Below, piece after piece: positions 1-5,856 of a stretch of DNA of 12,133 nt. A program made the position numbers and the translations under genes. The notes below the pieces were generated by a model, which was given only the letters and a program-made list of their open reading frames with translations, searched no databases and was not told where the DNA came from. The DNA comes from Bacteroidales bacterium UBA1216 (GTDB lineage Bacteria; Bacteroidota; Bacteroidia; Bacteroidales; Paludibacteraceae). The stretch spans positions 1-12,133 of the forward strand of contig DBXI01000065.1 of NCBI GenBank assembly GCA_002309255.1. The letters run 5' to 3'. Every line of letters starts with the position of its first letter. The stretch's first letter is position 1.

Positions 1-683
1 AGGTCGATGAATACACCGTAGTTGGTGATGTTCTTAACGGTACCTTCGAGTACCTGACCCTTCTCCAGCTTGCTGACGATCTCTTTCTTCTGTGCCTCGA
101 GCTCGGCCTCGATGAGAGCCTTGTGCGAAACAACAACATTGCGGAACTCAGGATTGATCTTAACGATCTTGAACTCCATCGTCTTGCCAACGAACTGGTC
201 GTAGTCACGGATCGGACGGATGTCGATCTGGCTACCCGGCAAGAAGGCTTCCATACCGAGTACATCAACGATCATACCACCCTTCGTGCGGCACTTGATG
301 TAGCCCTGAACGATCTCTTCCTTCTCGCAAGCCTCGTTCACGCGATCCCAAGCCTGGGCGGCACGAGCTTCCTTGTGAGACAATACGAGCTGACCGTTCT
401 TGTCCTCTTGGGTCTGGATATAAACCTCTACTTTGTCACCCGGCTTCAGGTCGGGGTTGTAGCGGAATTCCGAAGCAGCGATGAAACCGTTGCTCTTGAA
501 GCCAACGTTTACTTCTACTTCGCGTTTGTTAACTGAAACGACGGTACCTTCTACTACCTCGTTCTCCTTGATAGCGCTCAGGCTACCGTCATACTTCGCA
601 ATCTCGGCTTCGTTCTTTGCACCGGCTACGTTAGCTTCGTATGCATCCCAGTCGAAATTGTTGAGTGATAAATTCTCTGCCAT
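1..683 (-). CDS. rpsA: 30S ribosomal protein S1, N-terminal part (runs off the left edge)
   Basis: Reading the minus strand from the ATG at 683-681 gives 227 codons without a stop, starting MAENLSLNNFDWDAYEAN, and the frame is still open at base 1. Two S1 (OB-fold) RNA-binding repeats are visible, at about residues 41-110 (ENEVVEGTVVSVNKREVEV, ending in LVLSHKEA) and 125-190 (ending in VVVSHKA). A third begins near residue 205 (GQVLEGTVKNITNYGVFIDL). The VSHK-type repeat ends and the GxVxxxxxxGxFV pattern are typical of S1. The family protein is usually about 550-600 residues, so more than half lies outside the window. S1 binds A/U-rich single-stranded mRNA on the 30S subunit and helps translation start, which matters in this phylum where most genes lack a Shine-Dalgarno. 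There is no Shine-Dalgarno before this start. A consensus promoter lies 130-165 bases upstream. Confidence 0.97.
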   Translation of the reverse strand, partial: MAENLSLNNFDWDAYEANVAGAKNEAEIAKYDGSLSAIKENEVVEGTVVSVNKREVEVNVGFKSNGFIAASEFRYNPDLKPGDKVEVYIQTQEDKNGQLVLSHKEARAAQAWDRVNEACEKEEIVQGYIKCRTKGGMIVDVLGMEAFLPGSQIDIRPIRDYDQFVGKTMEFKIVKINPEFRNVVVSHKALIEAELEAQKKEIVSKLEKGQVLEGTVKNITNYGVFID

Positions 684-808
684 GATTGGTAGAAATGTGT
701 GCTTCACACTAATGACGTTAATTTGTTAAAACGTTAAATTGTGCTACGCACGTTAAAATGTTATTGAATAGTGCTTTCCTGTCGTAACTCTGTGTAGTCC
801 GCACAAAA
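684..808 (-). promoter_or_regulatory. rpsA 5' leader with periodic UUAAC repeats and two small hairpins
   Basis: The predicted untranslated leader of rpsA is about 125 bases. On the plus strand GTTAA occurs at 717-721, 725-729, 733-737 and 752-756, the first three exactly 8 bases apart, so the mRNA carries repeated UUAAC. Two short perfect hairpins are present: GTGC-TAC-GCAC at 741-751 and GTGTG-CTT-CACAC at 697-709, the latter about 14 bases before the start codon. S1 is known in E. coli to repress translation of its own mRNA and to prefer A/U-rich single strands, so an autoregulatory leader is a reasonable inference. No binding can be shown from sequence. Confidence 0.45.
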
Positions 809-814
809 AGCACG

Positions 815-846
815 CAAAGATACAAAAAAATTTTGAATATTCCAAA
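815..846 (-). promoter_or_regulatory. Bacteroidota-type promoter for rpsA
   Basis: On the minus strand the -7 element TATCTTTG (815-822) matches the TAnnTTTG consensus. A -33 element TTTG (843-846) lies 20 bases upstream of it. This is the spacing of the major sigma factor in this phylum. Transcription would start near 808-810. The A/T-rich spacer ends in TTTTTTTG, as in the two plus-strand promoters of this window. Confidence 0.8.
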
Positions 847-868
847 TTTTGCGAATTATTTTTGCCAA

Positions 869-904
869 AAGAAGCAAGTTTGCAAAGCCTGCTGTGCACT
901 TGCT
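869..904 (-). terminator. Possible terminator after the TonB-dependent receptor gene
   Basis: An inverted repeat AGCAAGT (873-879) / ACTTGCT (898-904) has an inner GCA/TGC pair at 882-884 and 895-897. On the minus strand it lies just after the 922-3315 gene and is followed by a short T-rich stretch (CTTCTTTTGG). The T tract is interrupted, so termination may be partial. It sits between the receptor gene and the rpsA promoter, where a terminator is expected. Confidence 0.4.
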
Positions 905-921
905 ATATACTTGATTGCGGA

Positions 922-3315
922 TTACATTCTTGATTTCTGATTGTTGCCGGCACCTGTGCCGCGGTACTTGTTGTCGGCGTTGTTGAAGCGCCAGGTCACA
1001 GAAAGTGTGAAAGTGCGCATTGCAGGATTGACCAATGTTATGTCACGTATGCCGTAGAGCAGAGTGTTTGTGCCGCTGGTGTTGAAGATATCCGAACACT
1101 GTGCGTCAAATGTCATTTCGCCGGCACGTTTGAGGTTCAGATCGTACTGCAAACCCAATGCTGCGTCAAAGTTGTGCGACAGAATGCGGATGTTGTTGTA
1201 GTCGCCTGCCGACTGGTAATTGAGGTTGGCGTTGATGCGGAAACCAAGAGGCAGTTCAATCGTATTATTCCAACCGAGGAAGAAGATCGGTCGTCCAAGC
1301 GTTATCGTCTCGCCCGAACTGCTGGGCGTTTTGTAGTTCTGAATAAGGCAAGTCGCAGTCCATTGCGGATGCCAGATCTTAGCGATGGTAGGCTGGAGCG
1401 TGAGGTTGAATGTGCCCCGGTCGTATGCATCGGCACTGTTGATGGGGCGCAAGAGACTGATCATCGGGTCTTCGGCACCCGGGTAGGGTTCGGTTGCCAT
1501 GATCACGTCACCCGTTGTGCGGCCGTAGTTAGCCATGAAGTTGATCCAACGCCAGCCGACGTTCAGTACCAGGCTGTGCGTGTAGGTCGGTAGCAGGTAC
1601 GGGTTGCCGCTTTGGTAGGTGTAACGGTTGATGTAGATGGTCGAGCTGGTCAGATAGCTGTACGACGGACGCTGTATGTCGCGGCGATAAGAGAGCGCCA
1701 GCTGCCATTCGTTGATCGGTACGGAGATAGCGGCTGTAGGAAACCAGTCGCCGTACTTGCGGCAGACCTCGTCCTGACGAACGCCGAAATCGTAGTAGTC
1801 GTTGATGATGTGCTCGTAGCGCAAACCGACCTGTGCATAGACCTTTCCCCAGAAATCCACGCTGTACTCGATAAATCCTGCAGGTGCCTGCTCGTTGATA
1901 ACGGTGTTGGTCGTCTGTACAGGAAGAGCTTCCGAAGCGCGGTAGTTGTAGGCGTCGGTACGATGGTTGTATGAGTACTCGCCGCCGAGGCTGAGATTGC
2001 CTCGCCAGATGGGGTAGGAGAGGATGAGTTTGGCTGCTATGAAGTTGTTGCCGCTCTGCGTTTCGCTGTTGATAGAGCGATAAGTGGTGTCGGCTGGGGC
2101 TAGTTCTATTGTCTTTTCCGTTGTCTTCCCCGGCGTGGTGGTCAGGTCGAACAGTCCATCCACGTTCAGGTCGATGCCTAACTTGCCGATGCGGCCGTTG
2201 TAGTAGGCGTTGAAGATGTGCTTGTTGAAGCGTTCGTCCTGCCAGACGTCACTCTCTGACTGTTCGGTCAGCAGATCGTTGATGAAGTTGTTGGTGGCGA
2301 ACTGTCCGTGGTACTCGCTGTGCGGGCGGCGGTCGAACTTATAGAACGCACCGAAGCTATGGTTGTCGTTCACGACGTAGTTGATCTGTAGTTGCGGCGA
2401 GTACCCTGACCATATTTCGCGCGCATCGGATGTGCTGCGGGAGAAGTAATTGTCCGAGCCGACGCGGTAGATCAGGTCGTTCTGCTGTATAGCGCGGTAG
2501 TGTCCGAAGCGTCCCGCCCAAATTGAGCCTGTCACGTCCAGGCCGCCGTAGCGGTAGTTGAGGTCAAGATTGTTCGAGACCGTAAAGCCGTAGCGGTACA
2601 TGCCTTGTGCATATTCGCGGAAGCTGAATCCTTCACCTTGTGCGCGTTTGGTGTGAATGCGCACTACGGCTTTGGTTGAGGCGGCGTACTGCGCGCCCGG
2701 GTTCTGCACGACTTCAACGTATTGTATCTGGTCGGCTGTGAGGCGGGTGAGTTCGGATTTGTCCTGCACCTTGCGGCCGTTGATATACACGTCAGCATCG
2801 CCTCGTCCGAGCACGCGCACACCACCATCGCGATCGGTCTCTAATGTAGGGATCTTCTTGAGCAGATCGGTTGCGGCGCCGGCTTTCTCCAGAATCGAAC
2901 CTTCGATGTTCGTCCGCATGGCGTCGCCTTTGGCAAAGGTTTTCGGCAGCGTGCTCTTCACAACTACCTCATCCAATAGTTCAGTCTCTTCCGTCAGACG
3001 GATAATCAGTCCTTTGCCGACCGGCACGACGGCAGTGCGGTAGCCGACGCTCGACACCCGCAACAGGGCTTCGGGGTATTCGGTAGCGATGGTGAAGACG
3101 CCTGCACTATCCGTGACGCTACCATCCACGAAAGTGGTGTCGGGCAGCGCCAGCAGTACAACGTTGGCGTAGGAAACAGGCTGACCTTGTTCGTCGGTCA
3201 CTTGACCGTCGATCTCCAGCCGGGTAGCGAAGGAGCTGGTGCTGAATGCTGTAGCCAAAGCGGCTAAAAGGATAAATCTTGCGTATCTCATAGTTTGGAA
3301 AGTTGAATGTTTCAT
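922..3315 (-). CDS. TonB-dependent outer-membrane receptor, carboxypeptidase-regulatory/plug/beta-barrel type
   Basis: A 797-residue outer-membrane protein. The N-terminus has a basic then hydrophobic signal peptide (about residues 10-30, ending TSSFA). A carboxypeptidase-regulatory-like beta-sandwich follows at about 34-117 (IDGQVTDEQGQPVSYANVVL, SVGYRTAVVP), ending in LLDEVVV, a TonB-box-like segment. A plug domain spans about 125-225 (LLKKIPTLETDRDGGVRVLG, DVYINGRKV, IQYVEVVQNPGAQYAA), and the rest is a long beta-barrel rich in alternating aromatic residues. The plug and barrel look like the 'outer membrane protein beta-barrel' group of single receptors rather than SusC: the protein is about 280 residues shorter than the SusC here and has no SusD partner beside it. 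The ligand is unknown. M9 (ATG at 3291) is an alternative start that gives a more compact signal peptide, and no ribosome binding site decides between them. rpsA downstream has its own promoter, so co-transcription is not needed. Confidence 0.9.
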   Translation of the reverse strand: MKHSTFQTMRYARFILLAALATAFSTSSFATRLEIDGQVTDEQGQPVSYANVVLLALPDTTFVDGSVTDSAGVFTIATEYPEALLRVSSVGYRTAVVPVGKGLIIRLTEETELLDEVVVKSTLPKTFAKGDAMRTNIEGSILEKAGAATDLLKKIPTLETDRDGGVRVLGRGDADVYINGRKVQDKSELTRLTADQIQYVEVVQNPGAQYAASTKAVVRIHTKRAQGEGFSFREYAQGMYRYGFTVSNNLDLNYRYGGLDVTGSIWAGRFGHYRAIQQNDLIYRVGSDNYFSRSTSDAREIWSGYSPQLQINYVVNDNHSFGAFYKFDRRPHSEYHGQFATNNFINDLLTEQSESDVWQDERFNKHIFNAYYNGRIGKLGIDLNVDGLFDLTTTPGKTTEKTIELAPADTTYRSINSETQSGNNFIAAKLILSYPIWRGNLSLGGEYSYNHRTDAYNYRASEALPVQTTNTVINEQAPAGFIEYSVDFWGKVYAQVGLRYEHIINDYYDFGVRQDEVCRKYGDWFPTAAISVPINEWQLALSYRRDIQRPSYSYLTSSTIYINRYTYQSGNPYLLPTYTHSLVLNVGWRWINFMANYGRTTGDVIMATEPYPGAEDPMISLLRPINSADAYDRGTFNLTLQPTIAKIWHPQWTATCLIQNYKTPSSSGETITLGRPIFFLGWNNTIELPLGFRINANLNYQSAGDYNNIRILSHNFDAALGLQYDLNLKRAGEMTFDAQCSDIFNTSGTNTLLYGIRDITLVNPAMRTFTLSVTWRFNNADNKYRGTGAGNNQKSRM

Positions 3316-3480
3316 TGTTTCAATTTTTTGTTGTTCTACTTATATGATACGAAAAGTGGAGTCAGGTTACACCAGACAAAACAGTTAAATGGAAATATAA
3401 ACGGAAAATAGCTTTGGTTAGATGGAAAATAGGGCGTTTTGGCGCAAAAATAAACTTTTTTCAGAAAAATACATGTGGTA
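3316..3480. promoter_or_regulatory. Divergent intergenic region upstream of the receptor gene, with GGAAA(A)TA repeats
   Basis: This A/T-rich stretch should hold the receptor promoter on the minus strand. The only TAnnTTTG match I see is TATTTTTG at 3445-3452 (minus strand), without a good TTG element 19-21 bases upstream, so the promoter is weak or activator-dependent. Three similar words occur on the plus strand: GGAAATA near 3391, GGAAAATA near 3402 and GGAAAATA near 3424. They lie between that candidate and the gene and could be regulator sites, but the composition is so A-rich that chance is possible. Confidence 0.3.
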
Positions 3481-3512
3481 TTTGCAAATGTCAATTTTTT
3501 TTTGTATCTTTG
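3481..3512 (+). promoter_or_regulatory. Bacteroidota-type promoter for the 3671-4006 gene
   Basis: The -33 element TTTG (3481-3484) and the -7 element TATCTTTG (3505-3512) are separated by 20 bases, with a T-rich spacer. Transcription would start near 3518, giving a leader of about 150 bases before the ATG at 3671. An inverted repeat GCATCA (3514-3519) / TGATGC (3534-3539) lies at the predicted transcript start. Confidence 0.8.
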
Positions 3513-3569
3513 TGCATCATTTCTGAAAACCTCTGATGCGGCCGGTCAAACATCCCATATAAACGCAAA

Positions 3570-3591
3570 ACACGCTAACGACACGCTAACG
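3570..3591 (+). repeat. Two tandem copies of an 11-base unit in a leader
   Basis: ACACGCTAACG occurs twice back to back (3570-3580 and 3581-3591), 80-100 bases before the start of the 3671 gene and inside its predicted leader. Two copies are too few to call a microsatellite. A slippage duplication is the simplest explanation. Confidence 0.6.
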
Positions 3592-3670
3592 AGTCGGGGG
3601 TAAATCGAGATTGTTTCGGAGGCAAATCGGGAGTGATATGGATAATCGTTCATCTCAACACATTTTTATT

Positions 3671-4006
3671 ATGGCAACTATCAAAATCAAAAAGCAGTAC
3701 GAAGACTATACTGGCCCTATGCCGCCGGCAAGCAATAAGTTCTATATCACCAACCGCTATGGCGTGAAAAAAGTATCTCATTATCCGATACATAAAGATC
3801 CGTCTGTTATTACGGAAAAACAAAGAGCCTCAAGCCGTGAACTTGCTCTGGCGGCCAAGGCTGCAGATGCCGACCTCGCTGATCCCGTTAAGCATGACGA
3901 GTGGCTGAAAAGAAGGAATGCGGACATCGAATCATGGAACAAGCAAAAGACACTCCGAGGATACGTCATCGCACAATATCGCAAAAAAATGACTACTAAT
4001 ACTTGA
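3671..4006 (+). CDS. Small basic protein of unknown function (111 residues)
   Basis: I do not recognise a named family. The chosen start is the ATG at 3671 (MATIKIKKQYEDYTGPMPPA). The same frame is open upstream to 3611, with other ATGs at 3611 and 3638, but the residues they add look untranslated and the N-terminus from 3671 is compact. The protein has no signal peptide or membrane segment. A tyrosine- and lysine-rich first half (FYITNRYGVKKVSHYPIHKD, residues 24-43) is followed by an alanine-rich, probably helical middle (about 48-72) and a strongly basic C-terminal part (WLKRRN, KQKTLRGYVIAQYRKK). It is probably cytoplasmic. It has its own consensus promoter and its composition resembles its neighbours, so it is likely a real gene. 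From memory, short proteins with a similar NRYGxKxxSHYP and KTLRGYV pattern occur in other Bacteroidales, but I cannot confirm this. Nucleic-acid binding is possible from the charge alone and is not otherwise supported. Confidence 0.75.
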   Translation: MATIKIKKQYEDYTGPMPPASNKFYITNRYGVKKVSHYPIHKDPSVITEKQRASSRELALAAKAADADLADPVKHDEWLKRRNADIESWNKQKTLRGYVIAQYRKKMTTNT

Positions 4007-4207
4007 AACAAATCCTAAATACAGCAATGAAGAAATTATTATTACTCAACTTGTAAACTCTTTCGCGGGCTGGATACCACTCTGGAGCAGCAGGGGCTGA
4101 ATGAATAGAATGTTGCATTCGGTGCCTTGAAAATTGTCTTTTAGAATGCGAAAAAAAGCCGCAAAATTGAGAAAAATGAACTTTTTCAAAAAAAAATGCT
4201 TAAACTA
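4007..4207. other. Non-coding stretch with possible coding remnants
   Basis: There is no convincing gene or strong terminator here. A 9-codon reading frame at 4027-4056 (MKKLLLLNL, then TAA) looks like the start of a signal peptide cut short. In another frame, codons from about 4058 to a TAG near 4108 read LFRGLDTTLEQQGLNE, which looks like a protein C-terminus. These could be remains of a decayed gene or chance. A weak inverted repeat GCATTC (4115-4120) / GAATGC (4144-4149) precedes an A-rich run and could contribute to ending the upstream transcript. Confidence 0.3.
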
Positions 4208-4239
4208 TTTGCAAATTCAAAAACTTTTTTGTATCTTTG
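4208..4239 (+). promoter_or_regulatory. Bacteroidota-type promoter for the starch-utilisation operon
   Basis: The -33 element TTTG (4208-4211) and the -7 element TATCTTTG (4232-4239) are separated by 20 bases. Transcription would start near 4245, leaving a leader of about 155 bases before the transporter ATG at 4400. I see no other TAnnTTTG promoter in the gaps before susC, susD or the last lipoprotein gene, so this is the likely promoter for all four genes. Confidence 0.8.
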
Positions 4240-4326
4240 TAGCGCTTTTTGTGGGACGTAACATTTCGCAACGTTTCGGATGGTGGGGGAAGGCCCTCTG
4301 CAAAGCAAGCAAAAACAACGACAAAT

Positions 4327-4382
4327 ACGTACAATTATACACTATATGTACAATTACGACGGAAACAAACGTACAATTATAC
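4327..4382 (+). repeat. Three GTACAATTA repeats in the operon leader (candidate operator or RNA element)
   Basis: ACGTACAATTATAC occurs twice without mismatch, at 4327-4340 and 4369-4382, exactly 42 bases apart. A shorter copy, GTACAATTA, lies between them at 4348-4356. The 42-base offset is about four turns of the DNA helix, and the middle copy sits 19 and 23 bases from its neighbours. All lie downstream of the predicted transcription start and upstream of the transporter ATG, a position suited to a repressor or an RNA-level control element. I do not recognise the motif as the site of a known regulator. Confidence 0.5.
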
Positions 4383-4399
4383 AATATATATAATAAGGT

Positions 4400-5776
4400 A
4401 TGGAAAACACGAATCGCTCGTTAGGGCAGTTGTTTAATCTAAGCTTTGGCTTCTTTGGCGTGCAGATCGCATATGCGTTGCAGTCCGCCAATATCTCTCG
4501 TATCTTCGCCACTCTCGGCGCTGACCCGCACACGTTGAGCTTCTTTTGGATTCTCCCGCCGCTGATGGGAATGATCGTACAGCCGCTTATTGGCAAGTTC
4601 TCCGACAAGACGTGGACTCGTCTCGGTCGCCGCAAGCCCTACCTGCTGGTAGGTGCGCTGATTGCAGTGGCTGTTATGCTGCTGTTGCCGAATGCTGGTA
4701 ACTTCTCGTTTGCTCAATCGGCTTTCCTCGGCCTGAATGCCGCAATGTGGTTCGGGTTGTTCAGCCTTATGTTCCTGGATACATCCATCAACATCGCCAT
4801 GCAGCCGTTCAAGATGATGGTGGGCGACATGGTCAACGAGGAACAGAAAGGCTTGGCTTACTCAATCCAATCTGCGCTCTGCAACGCAGGTTCGGTTGTT
4901 GGTTACCTTTTCCCGATTTTCTTTACATGGATTGGTATAGCTAATACGGCTGACCCGGGGGTGATCCCTGATGATGTCAAGTGGTCGTTCTACGCTGGTG
5001 CAGCAATTCTAATCCTCTGCTTGCTTTATACCTTCGCTACTGTTAAGGAACTCAATCCTGAGGAATATGCCAAGTTCCACGGCATTGATGCCAAGAAGAG
5101 CGAAGATAAGGAAGAGGAGAAAGGCTTTATCGCCCTTCTCCGAGAGGCTCCCTCTGCTTTCTGGACAGTTGGCCTAGTTCAGTTCTTCTGCTGGGCAGCA
5201 TTCATGTACATGTGGACTTATTCCAATGGAACGATTGCAATCAATTGTTTCGGCTGGGACGGTATTAACGCGGCTGACGCAGCATTCCAGACCGCAGGCG
5301 GGTTTGTCGGCGTTGCCTTCTGCGTGCAAGCGGTAGGTTCGCTAATTTGGGCTGCATTCCTTCCGAAGCTTGAAGAGTGGTTCGGTAACAAGGGGGCTTA
5401 TGCTGTATCTCTTGTAGTAGGAGCTGCTGGTTTCGTGTCGATCTTCTTCGTGGAGGGAAATGTTGAGATAGCCGGTAAGTTACTGCCTAACCTTTGGCTC
5501 TTTGTCAGCTACCTGTTCATCGGTGCCGCATGGGCTGCTATGCTCGCTTTGCCGTTTACCATCGTGACTAACGCAATCAAAGGTGGAAACATGGGCTATT
5601 ACCTCGGATTGTTCAACTGCACTATCTGCGTACCGCAGATTGTTGCTGCGCTCTGCGGAGGCTTACTCCTTAAATATGCGTGTGCCAATGAGCAAGCCGG
5701 TATGCTCGTTGTAGCCGGTGTGCTGCTGCTGCTGGGTGCTGTGGCTGTGTTCCTGATTCGCGAGAAGGAGGACTAA
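4400..5776 (+). CDS. MFS sugar transporter, SLC45/GPH-like, probably maltose or maltooligosaccharide uptake
   Basis: A 458-residue inner-membrane protein with about 12 hydrophobic segments, a normal length for the family. An MFS motif-A-like loop after the second segment reads GKFSDK (65-70) then GRRKP (76-80). This is the form seen in the SLC45 and sucrose-transporter branch, as is QSANISRIFATLGA (28-41). Near the C-terminus MGYYLGLFN (398-406) followed by PQ (412-413) matches the family's conserved last-helices motif. A charged cytoplasmic loop (DAKKSEDKEEEKG, about 233-245) separates the two halves. The expected role is proton-coupled import of maltose or short alpha-glucans from the periplasm, matching the outer-membrane system encoded downstream. 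The start at 4400 follows the leader repeats and lacks a Shine-Dalgarno. The exact substrate is inferred from context. Only 80 bases separate it from susC. Confidence 0.88.
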   Translation: MENTNRSLGQLFNLSFGFFGVQIAYALQSANISRIFATLGADPHTLSFFWILPPLMGMIVQPLIGKFSDKTWTRLGRRKPYLLVGALIAVAVMLLLPNAGNFSFAQSAFLGLNAAMWFGLFSLMFLDTSINIAMQPFKMMVGDMVNEEQKGLAYSIQSALCNAGSVVGYLFPIFFTWIGIANTADPGVIPDDVKWSFYAGAAILILCLLYTFATVKELNPEEYAKFHGIDAKKSEDKEEEKGFIALLREAPSAFWTVGLVQFFCWAAFMYMWTYSNGTIAINCFGWDGINAADAAFQTAGGFVGVAFCVQAVGSLIWAAFLPKLEEWFGNKGAYAVSLVVGAAGFVSIFFVEGNVEIAGKLLPNLWLFVSYLFIGAAWAAMLALPFTIVTNAIKGGNMGYYLGLFNCTICVPQIVAALCGGLLLKYACANEQAGMLVVAGVLLLLGAVAVFLIREKED

Positions 5777-5784
5777 GCCCGCGT

Positions 5785-5804
5785 ATCAGCCAAGTTTGGC
5801 TGAT
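5785..5804 (+). other. Perfect hairpin between the transporter gene and susC
   Basis: ATCAGCCAA (5785-5793) and TTGGCTGAT (5796-5804) form a perfect 9-base inverted repeat around GT. Sterically this folds as an 8-pair stem with an AGUU loop in the mRNA. No T run follows, so it is not an ordinary intrinsic terminator. It starts 9 bases after the transporter stop codon and lies about 50 bases before susC. A role in mRNA processing or stability between the genes is possible, as is a regulator-binding palindrome. Confidence 0.55.
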
Positions 5805-5856
5805 CTAATACGAACAAATAAAACCATTAACATATTAATCTAACAAACACAAGCAA

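Noticed and set aside
1174..1974. Plus-strand open frames of 120-139 codons opposite the TonB-dependent receptor
   Set aside because: No recognisable protein features and no promoter. The minus-strand receptor frame explains the sequence.
3570..3591. Possible CRISPR or repeat array from the tandem ACACGCTAACG units
   Set aside because: Only two 11-base copies with no spacers, and no cas genes in the window.
4134..4437. Plus-strand reading frames of 62 and 96 codons upstream of the transporter
   Set aside because: They run through the promoter and the leader repeats and overlap the transporter start, and their composition is simply that of A/T-rich non-coding DNA.
5785..5804. Intrinsic terminator between the transporter gene and susC
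   Set aside because: The hairpin is perfect but is followed by CTAATACG rather than a T run, and no new promoter precedes susC, so transcription probably continues.
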